Positions 7,451 to 17,011 of a DNA stretch of 34,043 bases are shown here, one piece after another. Position 1 is the stretch's first letter; every line of letters starts with the position of its first letter. The DNA is from a bacterium (GTDB lineage Bacteria; Pseudomonadota; Gammaproteobacteria; Methylococcales; Methylomonadaceae). Made by a program: the position numbers and the translations under genes. Below the pieces are notes generated by a model that did not search any database, had not been told where the DNA came from, and worked only from the letters and a program-made list of their open reading frames with translations. The stretch is from contig JAUVAA010000014.1 of NCBI GenBank assembly GCA_030591965.1, positions 1 to 34,043 on the forward strand, written 5' to 3'.

Positions 7451-7821
7451 CCTCATTAAAACCCTACCTACTTAGATCCATTTATGAGTGGATTATTGAT
7501 AATAATTTAACGCCTCACCTACTCGTTGATGCCTCGCATCCACATGCGGTATTGCCTGAAGATTATATTGATGACGGTAAAATTGTCCTAAACATGCGCC
7601 CAGAAGCAATTCAAAGCCTATCTTTAGGCAATACCACCGTTGAATTCAACACCCGATTTAATGGACAATCTATGCATATTATCGCGCCCGTACCTGCAGT
7701 ACTGGCTATTTATGCAAAAGAAAATGGAAAGGGCATGGTCTTTGACCAAGAAGATGAGGACGACAACGAGCCACCACCAGAAAACAAACCGCCACGATCA
7801 CACCTTCGTGTTGTAAAATAA
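7447..7821 (+). CDS. sspB: ClpXP specificity-enhancing factor SspB
   Basis: Adaptor that binds ssrA-tagged peptides and delivers them to ClpXP. The 124-residue product has the conserved N-terminal domain (KPYLLRSIYEWIIDNNLTPHL, then the strand VEFNTRFNG, then ap VPAVLAIYAKENG). An acidic and proline-rich linker of about 25 residues follows (DQEDEDDNEPPPENKPP). The last residues, SHLRVVK, are the ClpX-docking tail, as in E. coli (LRVVK). The ATGA overlap with sspA implies translational coupling. A strong terminator follows. Confidence 0.95.
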   Translation: MTSLKPYLLRSIYEWIIDNNLTPHLLVDASHPHAVLPEDYIDDGKIVLNMRPEAIQSLSLGNTTVEFNTRFNGQSMHIIAPVPAVLAIYAKENGKGMVFDQEDEDDNEPPPENKPPRSHLRVVK

Positions 7822-7840
7822 AATCTCGCTGTATAAAAAA

Positions 7841-7875
7841 AGCCTGAGTTTAAATAAATAAACTCAGGCTTTTTT
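7841..7875. terminator. Two-way intrinsic terminator between sspB and sodB
   Basis: GCCTGAGTTTA (7842-7852) pairs perfectly with TAAACTCAGGC (7859-7869) around the loop AATAAA. A run of A precedes the hairpin and a run of T follows it, so it can end the converging sspB (plus) and sodB (minus) transcripts. Confidence 0.93.
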
Positions 7876-7903
7876 ATGCTTCACATTATAAAATTCTTAA
7901 GTT

Positions 7904-8485
7904 TTATCCAGCAAAGTTTTGCCCTGCAAATTCCCAATTAACCAATTCCCAATAAGCTGCCAAATAGCTAGGGCGAGCATTACGGTAATCAATATAATAA
8001 GCGTGCTCCCACACATCACAAGTCAACAAAGGTGTTTGACCTTCAGTTAAAGGACATGCAGCATTGCTAGTACTCACTAGCTCAAGACTACCATCAGAAT
8101 TCTTTACTAACCACGCCCAACCTGAGCCAAAAGTTGTCACTGCACATTTAGTAAATGCTTCTTTGAATTCAGCAAATGACCCGAAAGCAGCATCAATTGC
8201 ATCAGCTAATGGGCCAGTTGGTTCGCCGCCGCCATTGGGTGACAAGCTATTCCAGTAAAAAGTATGATTCCAAACTTGCGCAGCATTATTAAAAATACCA
8301 CCAGAAGAGCGCATAACAAGACCTTCTAATGAAGCACCTTCAAACTCAGTGCCTGGAACTAAATTATTTAAGTTAGTGACATAAGTCTGATGATGCTTAC
8401 CATAATGGAATTCTAATGTTTCTTCAGAAATATGTGGCGCTAAAGCATCTTTTGCATAAGGTAAAGCAGGTAATTCATAAGCCAT
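7904..8485 (-). CDS. sodB: Iron superoxide dismutase
   Basis: Cytoplasmic enzyme that converts superoxide to hydrogen peroxide and oxygen. The 193 residues equal the length of E. coli SodB. All four metal ligands are at the standard places: His27, His74, Asp157 and His161. Gln70 in [13 protein letters not shown] is the outer-sphere glutamine position typical of the iron type. [19 protein letters not shown] is the family signature. AGGAGA lies a short distance before the ATG. The gene stands alone, with its own candidate promoter at 8563-8591 and a two-way terminator downstream. Confidence 0.95.
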   Translation of the reverse strand: MAYELPALPYAKDALAPHISEETLEFHYGKHHQTYVTNLNNLVPGTEFEGASLEGLVMRSSGGIFNNAAQVWNHTFYWNSLSPNGGGEPTGPLADAIDAAFGSFAEFKEAFTKCAVTTFGSGWAWLVKNSDGSLELVSTSNAACPLTEGQTPLLTCDVWEHAYYIDYRNARPSYLAAYWELVNWEFAGQNFAG

Positions 8486-8530
8486 TTATCTTTCTCCTAA
8501 TTATAACTTTCTAACAGTATTAACAGCAGT

Positions 8531-8557
8531 AAAAAGAAGCGCATTAAGCTGCGCTCT
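8531..8557 (-). promoter_or_regulatory. 5' hairpin of the sodB leader, or terminator of the upstream gene
   Basis: On the minus strand AGCGCA and TGCGCT pair around GCTTAA (8538-8555), followed by TCTTTTTAC. Read alone, this is a weak intrinsic terminator for the TPR-like gene ending at 8678. The candidate sodB promoter lies just upstream and predicts a start near 8556, so the hairpin would then be the very 5' end of the sodB mRNA. Confidence 0.4.
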
Positions 8558-8562
8558 TAATA

Positions 8563-8591
8563 TCTATAATGAGTATAAATTATTACATCAA
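8563..8591 (-). promoter_or_regulatory. Candidate sodB promoter
   Basis: On the minus strand TTGATG (8591-8586) and TATAGA (8568-8563) are 17 bases apart and point toward sodB. The predicted transcript start near 8556 gives a leader of about 70 nt. I saw no clear Fur box or other operator. Confidence 0.45.
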
Positions 8592-8677
8592 TAAAAACCA
8601 AGTATTTTACTAAAGTATTCTATTCCCTCTCCCACCAAATAAAATACTGTGGCCAGCTAAAGTTAAATCAAACAAGC

Positions 8678-9412
8678 TTATTTATCGTCGTACTTAACTT
8701 TATAACCATCCGTTTTTACTTGGTTTTTAGTATAGACTGTGCCTGTTTTTTTCGCCTCAGCATCTTCAGCACTTAATTCCTCAGTTTCAGCATCGGCTTT
8801 TACTGGCTCATTAATCGAAGCAATAAAGCCATCAAACCAACTTTGTGTTTTTGCCACTTGCATATCGGCATCATTTAAAATATCTTGCTCATCCGGTAAG
8901 TTTTTATAATCACGAGCAAGCTCTAATGCAACCTTACAGGCATCAAAATCGCCTTCGACTGCATGCAAACAAGCAAAATTATAAGAAGCAACGCCTTCAT
9001 GAATACTATCAGCAAGCGTCAACTTTTCTTTTGCCAATGCATAACTTGCCGCTTGTGCAGCACCCTTCTGTAGGGCAGCCAACTCTATTAAAGCGACACT
9101 CCAGTCTAAAGCAGCAGCCAAGTAGTCTGGTTTTGCTACTAAACAGAAAGAAAATTTCTTACCAGCCTCTTCATAAAGCGACATAGCTTCAGCCCCCTGC
9201 TTTAATCTAGCAGAATACAATAAAGCCATACCCCAGCTATACAAGGCATCCTTAAACACCGAACTATCTGAGCCAATAGACTGGTAAATAGTGATAGCGC
9301 CAGCTAGTGCCTTTTCCAGTGCTACTGGATCATTTGCCTCGCGCGCGGCCTTAACTTTTTTATTTGCTGCATTTACTTTTGATTTACCAAAAACTGAATC
9401 CAATAAGCCCAT
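8678..9412 (-). CDS. TPR-like helical-repeat protein, unknown function
   Basis: A 244-residue soluble protein made almost entirely of predicted helices. After a short start (MGLLDSVFGKSKV) it has repeated helix pairs with the spacing and Ala, Leu and Tyr pattern of tetratricopeptide repeats. Examples are near 50-75 (KDALYSWGMALLYSARL), 95-115 (PDYLAAALDWSVALIELAAL) and 140-165 (ASYNFACLHAVEGDFDACKVALELA). The last 40 residues are charged and probably disordered. Such proteins usually act as protein-protein scaffolds, and no partner can be named here. GAGGAT lies before the ATG. It is a single gene between rapA and sodB on the same strand. Confidence 0.7.
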   Translation of the reverse strand: MGLLDSVFGKSKVNAANKKVKAAREANDPVALEKALAGAITIYQSIGSDSSVFKDALYSWGMALLYSARLKQGAEAMSLYEEAGKKFSFCLVAKPDYLAAALDWSVALIELAALQKGAAQAASYALAKEKLTLADSIHEGVASYNFACLHAVEGDFDACKVALELARDYKNLPDEQDILNDADMQVAKTQSWFDGFIASINEPVKADAETEELSAEDAEAKKTGTVYTKNQVKTDGYKVKYDDK

Positions 9413-9489
9413 TTCTATCCTCTATACTGTGATTATTCTTATAATTATGTTCACACTCAGTGCAAGCACTGAAGCACAAAATCCATACC

Positions 9490-12246
9490 TTAACTAACTA
9501 TGATAAATCGAACTGCATCCAAGCGCAATTTAGCATCCCGAATATATCCATGAGAAGCAATAGTACGATCTTTCAATGCCTCTATTTCCTCCGGTTTTAT
9601 ACTCAGATTAACCTGTGACAAGGCCTCCATCCGCTTTATTTCTTCAGCAGATATTTTCAGCATACCCATATTAGCCTGAGAAATAACAGCCTGCATTGCA
9701 ATCTCTGCGCTACTCTCTGCGCAAGCAATCATAGCGTTAATATTTTTATGCTCACTGCCCATAAATGCCGTAATTTGTTCCACCTCAAACTTATGCACAA
9801 GCTCGACTAACTCTTCATGTGCAATTTGCTCAGTTAAATCTTTCTGTCCCTGATCAACCAAAACACGTATTGGGGTCGCAGGTAAAAAACGATTCAACTG
9901 CAAAGCTAAAGGTGCACTGCATTCAATTAAAAACAGACACTCCAACAAATACTGCCCCGACTTTAGTTGCTGGTGTTTAATGACACTTAATGCCGCACTA
10001 CCCACATTATCTGACACCACCAAATCCATAGCCGCAGCGACCATCGGATGTTCCCAACTCAAGTACTGCATATCCTCTCTTGCTAGCGCGACATCTCGAC
10101 TCACCGTTACAGTTACACCATCATCAGGAACATAAGGGAATTGCGAAACTCTTTGCGCCTGCCCTGCTTGTAAAATAGCGCAAGCTTTGGAATGATATTC
10201 AGAATCGACGCCAAAATATTCAAAAATATCTTCCATATAAGCCCATAAAACATCAGGCTGGGATAAATTCTCAATAGTATTGATTAGCTGCTCAGCAATA
10301 TCTTTACGACAAGAATTGAATTCCAACAATAAATCACGCGACTGATGCATTTCTGCCTCAACCTTGTGTATCAATGCATAACTAGAATCAATCACCCCCT
10401 GCAATCCTTGCTGCTCAACACTTGAACAGACCTGCCCAACCAAATCTTTTTGCACTCGATAGACTTCACTTGCCGCATTACTATTTGCTTGAAATAACCC
10501 CAAGCCCTCAGCATACCAGCGACACAAACTATGCTGTTTACTGCCAACTATATAAGGCACATGAATTTTAATCGCCTGCTTTTGGCCAATGCGATCAAGA
10601 CGCCCAATTCTCTGCTGCAATAAATCAGGATTTTCAGGTAAATCCAATAAAATTAAATGATGTACGAATTGAAAATTACGCCCTTCACTGCCTATTTCAG
10701 AGCAAAGCAAGATACGCACATGAGCCTCTTCATCAGCAAAGTAAGCAGCAGCCCTATCTCGCTCAATAATACTCATGCCCTCATGAAAGGCAGCGGCATT
10801 AATTGCATACTTCTCACGCAAGCTTTTTTGCAAACACAGCGCAGTTTCAGCTTGCTGGCAAATCAATAAAACCTGCTCATCGGCCAATTGTTTTATTTTT
10901 TCCACCAGCCAAGCAAGATAAGTAGCGTCACCCTCTTCATTCTCAGACTGTAATGGATATGCATAAAACTCGCGCACCGGAAAACCCTGCACTACATGCC
11001 GAGAATTTCTAAATAAAATACGCCCCGTGCCATGTCGGTCAATTAATTGATCAATAACATCCTGTTTTACACCGATAGCATTAGCATCTTGCAAAAATTT
11101 TGCGCATAGATTTTGGTCAATATAGGTAGACAAACTACTTTTATCTGCTTCATTTAAAATACGCTCATGCACTATTTTCTCAGCTAACTGGGCAATCGGT
11201 TCAAACTGCCGCCCTTCCTCTAAAAACAACTCAAAACTATGAAAGCGATCTGGATCCAACAAACGCAGCTGAGCAAAATGCGTTTGCTTGCCTAGCTGCT
11301 CAGGCGTAGCCGTTAATAACATCAGGCCATCGGCAAGCTGCGCCAACTGCTCAACAAATAAATAGGCATGACTCGGCATACCTTCACTCCACTGCAAATG
11401 ATGCGCCTCATCAACAACGACTACATCCCAGTTAGCTTGGATAGCTTGCGCTTGTCTATGAGGGTTTCTCTCAAAAAAGTCTAAACTACAGAGCACTAAC
11501 TGCTCACTCAAAAAAGGGTTATCTTCATCTATGGCCAAGCAGCGAGACTCATCGAAAAGACTAAACTTTAAATTAAATCGGCGCAACATCTCAACCAGCC
11601 ACTGATGCAACAAGCTCTCGGGCACCATAACCATAACGCGCGAGGACAAGCCCATTTGTAAACGATGATGCAAAATCAAACCAGCCTCAATGGTTTTCCC
11701 TAGCCCCACCTCATCAGCAAGCATTACACGTACCTTGTCGCGTCGTGCAACTTCATGGGCGATATAAAGTTGATGCGGAATTAATGAGGCTCGCGCGCCA
11801 AGCAACCCTTTCGCATCACTTTTATGCAGCTGATGTAAATAATTCCAAGTTTGATAACGCAACGAAAACCAACGCCCCGACTCAGCCTGGCCAATAAACA
11901 ATTTGTCTTGAGGCTTGTTAAATTGCGAATGACTACTTAATTCCATTTCATCAATCAACACAATATTACCGTCCTCAGCTATCGAATGATAGCGTAAAAG
12001 ACCCAACTCTTCAGTCACAGATTTAACCGTTAAATGATCACCATCTTCCGTCTCAATTTTATCATCCGGCAAAAAGCGCACACGCGTCAAAGGTGAGTTA
12101 TTCTGCGCATAGACCCTACGTTCACTACTCGCTAGAAACAAAATAGTCACCCGATTAGCATCTACCGCAAGTACCATCCCTAACCCTAACTCAGGCTCAG
12201 GAGCACTTATCCATCGCTGCCCGACCACAAATTCACTTATTGCCAT
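9490..12246 (-). CDS. rapA: RNA polymerase-associated Swi2/Snf2 ATPase RapA
   Basis: Recycles RNA polymerase from post-termination or stalled complexes using ATP. The 918-residue product is slightly shorter than E. coli RapA (968). The N-terminal Tudor-like region (VGQRWISAPEPELGLG) is followed by helicase lobe 1, with motif I LADEVGLGKT (177-186), motif II DEAH (279-282) and motif III LLTATPEQLG. Lobe 2 has SEIGSEGRNFQFVHHLILLD and the arginine-rich QQRIGRLDRIGQ motif. The RapA-specific C-terminal part follows (for example LSWEHPMVAAAMDLV). It is divergent from the ExeA-type gene across 237 bp, in which I see only AT-rich sequence. Confidence 0.95.
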   Translation of the reverse strand: MAISEFVVGQRWISAPEPELGLGMVLAVDANRVTILFLASSERRVYAQNNSPLTRVRFLPDDKIETEDGDHLTVKSVTEELGLLRYHSIAEDGNIVLIDEMELSSHSQFNKPQDKLFIGQAESGRWFSLRYQTWNYLHQLHKSDAKGLLGARASLIPHQLYIAHEVARRDKVRVMLADEVGLGKTIEAGLILHHRLQMGLSSRVMVMVPESLLHQWLVEMLRRFNLKFSLFDESRCLAIDEDNPFLSEQLVLCSLDFFERNPHRQAQAIQANWDVVVVDEAHHLQWSEGMPSHAYLFVEQLAQLADGLMLLTATPEQLGKQTHFAQLRLLDPDRFHSFELFLEEGRQFEPIAQLAEKIVHERILNEADKSSLSTYIDQNLCAKFLQDANAIGVKQDVIDQLIDRHGTGRILFRNSRHVVQGFPVREFYAYPLQSENEEGDATYLAWLVEKIKQLADEQVLLICQQAETALCLQKSLREKYAINAAAFHEGMSIIERDRAAAYFADEEAHVRILLCSEIGSEGRNFQFVHHLILLDLPENPDLLQQRIGRLDRIGQKQAIKIHVPYIVGSKQHSLCRWYAEGLGLFQANSNAASEVYRVQKDLVGQVCSSVEQQGLQGVIDSSYALIHKVEAEMHQSRDLLLEFNSCRKDIAEQLINTIENLSQPDVLWAYMEDIFEYFGVDSEYHSKACAILQAGQAQRVSQFPYVPDDGVTVTVSRDVALAREDMQYLSWEHPMVAAAMDLVVSDNVGSAALSVIKHQQLKSGQYLLECLFLIECSAPLALQLNRFLPATPIRVLVDQGQKDLTEQIAHEELVELVHKFEVEQITAFMGSEHKNINAMIACAESSAEIAMQAVISQANMGMLKISAEEIKRMEALSQVNLSIKPEEIEALKDRTIASHGYIRDAKLRLDAVRFIIVS

Positions 12247-12483
12247 ATCAACCTATTTATTGTTTTAGCCGTATTTTTAGAACATATATACAGTATTATA
12301 AGCTATAGATCATATGTTAAAATCAAAAAATACAGTACGGAGATAACACGCACACCCGCACTTTTATGCCCGATAAAAACACCACGATACAACTCTAACG
12401 CGCATAATCAATCCCTACACAAGGATATACGGTATAATAATTTCTCAATTACAAGCCCATAATCTCTAACCAGTAATTTATGT

Positions 12484-13410
12484 ATGTATACTAAGTTTTA
12501 CGGTCTTACAAAAAAACCATTTTCGCTAATTCCTGACCCTAGCTTCCTGTATTTAAGCGCGAAACACAAAAAAGCGCTGACCACACTACAATATGGCTTA
12601 GTAAGCCAAGCAGGATTCACCGTTATAACGGGTGAGATTGGCTCTGGGAAAACAACATTAGTACGTAGCTTATTAGAAAAAATTCAAGCCCAGTGCGAAG
12701 TTGGCCTAATAACTAATACACACAGCGCATTTGGTGATTTATTAACTTGGGTTTTAGCTGCCTTCAATATTGAATCCACAGCCTCTAATAAAGCGGAGCG
12801 TTATCGCGCTTTTGTAGATTTCATTACCGAAAAAAGCAACTCAGGAACCCGCGTAGTACTCATCGTTGATGAAGCACAAAATATGGACATCCAAACACTG
12901 GAAGAGTTACGCTTACTGTCCAACATTAACACCACCCAAGAAATCATGTTACAACTGGTCCTTGTTGGCCAACCTGAATTAGTAGACAAGCTTAACCAGC
13001 CTGAACTGGTACAATTCTCCCAAAGAATCTCAATAGAATATCATTTGAACCCATTGAGCTACGAGGAAACAGAAAAATATATTGATTTCCGATTAAAAGT
13101 AGCGGGCAGCACAGAAAAGATTTTCCACCCTTCCGCTTGTGCAGCTCTTTTTTATTATTCTGGTGGCGTACCGCGCTTAATTAACAATCTTGGCGACCTT
13201 GCCTTGGTGTTTGCTTTTGCTGCAGATAAAAAGAAAATTAATTGGAAGGTTATTGTCGATGTAGTTAGCGAACGCACTACCGGCGGCATCAAGCGCTTTG
13301 AAGGCAAAATATGCCTATCTCCGAATATCATTGAACGGGCTGCTGAAGCTGAAAAATTACGCCGCGCTTTATTAGAAGCCACAGGCGTGGATATTTCTAA
13401 GAGCCTTTAA
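12484..13410 (+). CDS. ExeA/MshM-type AAA ATPase
   Basis: A 308-residue AAA ATPase of the ExeA/MshM/GspA family. It starts with the hallmark MYTKFYGLTKKPFSLIPDP. Walker A is GEIGSGKTT (51-59) and Walker B is VVLIVDEAQN (124-133). A helical lid domain ends near SGGVPRLINNLGDLAL. ExeA-type proteins work with envelope machines such as type II secretion or MSHA pili. This one has no obvious C-terminal membrane helix or peptidoglycan-binding domain, so it is a short form and its partner is not visible nearby. It stands alone, with a strong terminator about 60 bp downstream. Confidence 0.8.
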   Translation: MYTKFYGLTKKPFSLIPDPSFLYLSAKHKKALTTLQYGLVSQAGFTVITGEIGSGKTTLVRSLLEKIQAQCEVGLITNTHSAFGDLLTWVLAAFNIESTASNKAERYRAFVDFITEKSNSGTRVVLIVDEAQNMDIQTLEELRLLSNINTTQEIMLQLVLVGQPELVDKLNQPELVQFSQRISIEYHLNPLSYEETEKYIDFRLKVAGSTEKIFHPSACAALFYYSGGVPRLINNLGDLALVFAFAADKKKINWKVIVDVVSERTTGGIKRFEGKICLSPNIIERAAEAEKLRRALLEATGVDISKSL

Positions 13411-13466
13411 ACACAACGCGTAGAAAAACACCAAAGCTTACTTAATTCACATTATAAAGCAGACAC

Positions 13467-13494
13467 AAAAAAGGCGCTATCAAGCGCCTTTTTT
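13467..13494. terminator. Two-way intrinsic terminator between the ExeA-type gene and rplS
   Basis: AAAAAAGGCGCT (13467-13478) and AGCGCCTTTTTT (13483-13494) are perfect complements around a four-base loop, ATCA. The A-run and T-run make it a good intrinsic terminator for both converging transcripts. Confidence 0.95.
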
Positions 13495-13520
13495 GGTTCA
13501 CTACAATAAAGAATAAGTCC

Positions 13521-13868
13521 TTATGATAGCTTCTCTTTAATACGTGCTGCACGACCTGACAAGTCACGTAAATAATACAATTTCGCTCTACGTACTGCAC
13601 CACGACGCTTAACTTGAATATCTCCAACTAAAGGGCTGTGTGTTTGGAAAACACGTTCAACACCTACGCCATGAGAAATTTTTCTAACTGTAAAAGCTGA
13701 ATTTAATCCACGGTTACGCTTAGCAATAACAACACCTTCAAATGCCTGCAATCTTTCGCGCTCGCCTTCTTTTACTTTTACTTGCACAACAACTGTATCA
13801 CCAGGGTTAAACACTGGAATATCTTTTTTAAGCTGCTCTGCTTCCAATTGACTAATAATATTACTCAT
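13521..13868 (-). CDS. rplS: 50S ribosomal protein L19
   Basis: Protein of the large subunit near the 30S-50S interface. The 115 residues equal the E. coli length. Typical stretches are [45 protein letters not shown] and the basic C-terminal [22 protein letters not shown]. It is the last gene of the rpsP-rimM-trmD-rplS operon, eight bases after trmD, and is followed by a strong terminator. Confidence 0.97.
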   Translation of the reverse strand: MSNIISQLEAEQLKKDIPVFNPGDTVVVQVKVKEGERERLQAFEGVVIAKRNRGLNSAFTVRKISHGVGVERVFQTHSPLVGDIQVKRRGAVRRAKLYYLRDLSGRAARIKEKLS

Positions 13869-13876
13869 TACTGTAC

Positions 13877-14623
13877 CTATTTATACTTCAATTCAATTTT
13901 AAATTCGTTTAACAACGATTGCTGTTCCGCCGTTAATTCTTTATCAAACAACAAATCGGGTCTTTTCTGCCAAGTCCGCCCCAATGACTGTTTCAATCGC
14001 CATTTTGCGATGTCCTTATGATTACCGCCGAGCAAAACCCCCGGAACAGCTTTATCCTCAAACAACTCAGGACGTGTATAGTGCGGACAGTCCAATAAAC
14101 CATCCATATGAGAATCCTGCTTTGCAGACTCTTCATCACCCAATACTCCAGGCAGAAGTCTTGAGATCGCATCAATGACAACTAGCGCAGCTAACTCGCC
14201 ACCACTAATAACAAAATCACCTAACGACCACTCTTCATGACACTCATCTTGTATAAAGCGCTCATCAATCCCTTCATAGCGCCCCGCAATCAAAATCAAC
14301 TGCTCTAAAGCAGTATTTTCATTTAACAGTTGCTGTGTAATTGGCTCACCCTGGGGACTTAAATAAACAACTTTAACTCGCTCTTTACTAACTGATTTCT
14401 TAGCATTATCAACAGCATCCTTTAATGGCTTATATTTCATAACCATACCAGGACCACCGCCATAAGGGCGATCATCGACTGTTTTATGCCTATCTAATGT
14501 ATAGTCCCGAGGATTCCAAACAGCTAAATCAACTAAACCTTGCTTTATTGCGCGACCAGTAACCCCATTCATAGCGCAATCAAGCACCATTTCAGGAAAA
14601 ATCGTCACTACATCAAAGCGCAT
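13877..14623 (-). CDS. trmD: tRNA (guanine-37-N1)-methyltransferase
   Basis: Methylates G37 next to the anticodon in tRNAs reading CNN and some other codons, which prevents +1 frameshifts. The 248-residue product carries the SPOUT trefoil-knot SAM site: [16 protein letters not shown], the knot loop [14 protein letters not shown], and [20 protein letters not shown]. The substrate loop [10 protein letters not shown] is near residue 55. The start codon overlaps the rimM stop (TAATG), so translation is probably coupled. Confidence 0.97.
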   Translation of the reverse strand: MRFDVVTIFPEMVLDCAMNGVTGRAIKQGLVDLAVWNPRDYTLDRHKTVDDRPYGGGPGMVMKYKPLKDAVDNAKKSVSKERVKVVYLSPQGEPITQQLLNENTALEQLILIAGRYEGIDERFIQDECHEEWSLGDFVISGGELAALVVIDAISRLLPGVLGDEESAKQDSHMDGLLDCPHYTRPELFEDKAVPGVLLGGNHKDIAKWRLKQSLGRTWQKRPDLLFDKELTAEQQSLLNEFKIELKYK

Positions 14624-15126
14624 TAAAATTCAGCATCCCAATCAACAACCATGACGCCAGCAAGTAAATCTATACTTTTTATCGTTTGCTCTTGCAAAAA
14701 AGGAATCAAGCGCTCCCTTTCTCCCATCACAACGACAACATCATTAGCCCCAGTTTCCAGCATCTGCTTAACAATACCAAGCTCGACACCATCAACGGTA
14801 CTAACTTGCAGCCCTATCAGGTCGCTCCAATAATATTCGCCTTTTTTTGCCTTAGGCAATTGTTCCGGACGAATTAATATTTCCCAACCATTCAGATCAG
14901 CCGCGTCATCCCTGTCATTAAGACCATCCAAGCATGCTACGACTGTTTTTCCATGCCGACGACCATCAACAACCTTAACTTCCTTGCTATCCTTGCCCTT
15001 TCTTAAGGTCCAAGGAGAGTAAGTCAGTATATTTTCACGGGGCTCTGTATACGAAAATACTTTTATCCAGCCTCGGACACCAAAGATACCGGAGACTAAG
15101 CCAACACTAATAAATTCCTCAGCCAA
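14623..15126 (-). CDS. rimM: 16S rRNA-processing protein RimM
   Basis: Assembly factor for the 30S head that binds protein S19. The 167-residue product (E. coli about 182) has the N-terminal RimM barrel ([22 protein letters not shown]) and the C-terminal PRC-barrel. The PRC-barrel includes the highly conserved [11 protein letters not shown], then [17 protein letters not shown] and [15 protein letters not shown]. It lies four bases after rpsP and overlaps trmD by one base, inside the classic rpsP-rimM-trmD-rplS operon. Confidence 0.96.
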   Translation of the reverse strand: MAEEFISVGLVSGIFGVRGWIKVFSYTEPRENILTYSPWTLRKGKDSKEVKVVDGRRHGKTVVACLDGLNDRDDAADLNGWEILIRPEQLPKAKKGEYYWSDLIGLQVSTVDGVELGIVKQMLETGANDVVVVMGERERLIPFLQEQTIKSIDLLAGVMVVDWDAEF

Positions 15127-15130
15127 CCTT

Positions 15131-15388
15131 TTAAGCAGCTACTGCTGCTTTTTTCGCATCTTTAATCAACTTAGCAACACGCTCAGAAGGCTGTGCACCC
15201 TTAGATTGCCAATGAGCAATACGCTCTTCATCTAATATCAATCTTTCTTCCGAGCCTCTTGCTAAAGGATTAAAATATCCTAAACGCTCAATATAACGTC
15301 CATCACGACTATTTCTACTATCAGTCACTACAACATGATAAAAAGGACGATTTTTTTGCCCACCTCTGGCAAGACGAATAACTACCAT
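15131..15388 (-). CDS. rpsP: 30S ribosomal protein S16
   Basis: Small-subunit protein that binds the 5' and central domains of 16S rRNA. The 85 residues (E. coli 82) begin [20 protein letters not shown] and include [19 protein letters not shown]. The tail is rich in Lys and Ala. TGAGG precedes the ATG. It is the first gene of the four-gene operon, with a good promoter about 45 bases upstream of its start codon. Confidence 0.97.
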   Translation of the reverse strand: MVVIRLARGGQKNRPFYHVVVTDSRNSRDGRYIERLGYFNPLARGSEERLILDEERIAHWQSKGAQPSERVAKLIKDAKKAAVAA

Positions 15389-15431
15389 CTAGATTCCTCA
15401 AAAATTACATTTAACCAAACTTAATCGAATT

Positions 15432-15459
15432 ATTTTACGCTTTTTAATCATTATGTGAA
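15432..15459 (-). promoter_or_regulatory. Candidate promoter of the rpsP-rimM-trmD-rplS operon
   Basis: On the minus strand TTCACA (15459-15454) and TAAAAT (15437-15432) are 16 bases apart, each one mismatch from consensus. The predicted transcript start is near 15425, about 37 nt before the rpsP ATG. Confidence 0.55.
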
Positions 15460-15517
15460 GCCAAAACTATAAAAAACATTTCTGCCCCTAAAAGTTTTAC
15501 CGGCAATCACCTAAAAA

Positions 15518-16873
15518 TTACATGCGCATACCTTTCATATTTCCTTTAATTCCGCGCATCATATTGGCCATATTGCCTTTTTTAAAGCGCTTCATCATTT
15601 TCTGCATCATCTTAAATTGCTTCAAAACACGATTAACATCCTGCAACTCCTGCCCACAACCAGCGGCAATACGCTTTTTACGATTGCCTTTAATTAGGTC
15701 AGGGTAACGCTTTTCTTGATTAGTCATAGAGCGAATGACTGCAATTTGTCGCGCCAATTCTTTATCATTTACTTTATCGCGCATTTCCTGCGATACATCA
15801 TTAATACCTGGCAACTTATCCATCATTGCGCCAACGCCACCCATACTTTCCATTTGCTCTAGTTGCTCAACAAAATCAGACAGATCAAACCCCTTGCCCT
15901 TCTGTAATTTTTTAGCTAATTTTGCCGCCTTATCCTTATCAACTTTTTGCTCAATATCTTCAATCAAGCTGAGCATATCCCCCATGCCCAAAATTCTTGA
16001 AGCAATTCGATCTGGATAGAACGGCTCTAGGGCATCGGTTTTTTCACCAACCCCAACAAACTTAATCGGCTTACCAGTAACATGACGAATAGATAAGGCC
16101 GCTCCACCACGCGCATCACCATCAGTTTTAGTAAGAACTACACCTGTTAGAGGCAGTGCATCATTAAAAGCTTTTGCAGTTGTCGCCGCATCCTGCCCCG
16201 TCATGCTATCTACAACAAATAAAGTCTCAACCGGATTAATAGCCGCGTGCAAAGCCTTAATCTCAGCCATCATTTCTTCATCAATATGCAAACGACCTGC
16301 AGTATCGACAATAACAACATCTAAGAATTGCTTCTTTGCCGCATCAATCGCTGAAGTAGCAATTTCCGCCGCTGTTTTAGTTACATCGGTGTCAAAAAAT
16401 GTGAGCGACAAATCATTAGCTAGCGTTTCTAACTGCTTGATCGCTGCTGGGCGATAAATATCCGCACTAACCACACCGACTGATTTCTTTTTATTCTCTT
16501 TTAGCCAGCGCCCTAACTTAGCAACCGTTGTGGTTTTACCCGCCCCCTGCAAACCCGCCATAAGAATAACTGCGGGAGGATTAGCTTTTAAGTCAAGTTC
16601 CTCATTCGCCTCACCCATAACACTGACAAGTTCAGCTTGAACGACTTTAATAAGCGCTTGCCCAGGAGAGAGACTCGCCTGCACTTCTTGGCCTAAAGCG
16701 CGCTCTTTCACCTTCTCAATAAAGGCACTAACAACAGGAAGCGCAACATCAGCCTCAAGCAAAGCCATGCGCACTTCACGCATCGTCTCTTGAATATTTT
16801 CTTCAGTCAGGCGACCTTGGCCACGAAGATTTTTTAAGGTTTTACCTAAACGATCGGTTAAATTATCAAACAT
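15518..16873 (-). CDS. ffh: Signal recognition particle protein Ffh
   Basis: GTPase that, with 4.5S RNA, brings ribosomes making membrane proteins to FtsY. The 451-residue product has the helical N domain and then the G domain. G1 is GLQGAGKTTT near 105, DTAGR forms G3, and TKTDGDARGG holds G4 and the closing loop. The methionine-rich M domain ends in a basic tail with many Met residues (MMQKMMKRFKKGNMANMM) that binds signal peptides and RNA. It lies 130 bp upstream of rpsP on the same strand, a common arrangement in gammaproteobacteria. The gap holds the rpsP promoter. Confidence 0.97.
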   Translation of the reverse strand: MFDNLTDRLGKTLKNLRGQGRLTEENIQETMREVRMALLEADVALPVVSAFIEKVKERALGQEVQASLSPGQALIKVVQAELVSVMGEANEELDLKANPPAVILMAGLQGAGKTTTVAKLGRWLKENKKKSVGVVSADIYRPAAIKQLETLANDLSLTFFDTDVTKTAAEIATSAIDAAKKQFLDVVIVDTAGRLHIDEEMMAEIKALHAAINPVETLFVVDSMTGQDAATTAKAFNDALPLTGVVLTKTDGDARGGAALSIRHVTGKPIKFVGVGEKTDALEPFYPDRIASRILGMGDMLSLIEDIEQKVDKDKAAKLAKKLQKGKGFDLSDFVEQLEQMESMGGVGAMMDKLPGINDVSQEMRDKVNDKELARQIAVIRSMTNQEKRYPDLIKGNRKKRIAAGCGQELQDVNRVLKQFKMMQKMMKRFKKGNMANMMRGIKGNMKGMRM

Positions 16874-17011
16874 AATCAGTACTAGAACTCACTATAAGGC
16901 CGGCTAAGATCCACTTAATTCTAATTAAATTAAACTCATCCCATCACAGCATCTAAAATTACTTTATCTTGCCATTATCCTGAAATTTAAGGGCACGGTA
17001 AACCATCAAAA

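Noticed and set aside
12247-12483. Regulatory site in the rapA/ExeA-type divergent region (two ATACAGTA copies)
   Set aside because: Two eight-base matches in AT-rich DNA are not enough to call an operator, and no promoter pair was convincing.
15735-16019. Open frame antisense to ffh
   Set aside because: It lies entirely opposite a fully conserved ffh coding region and its peptide shows no recognisable family. The same holds for frames opposite trmD, rimM, topA, rapA, sodB, ntrX and ntrY.
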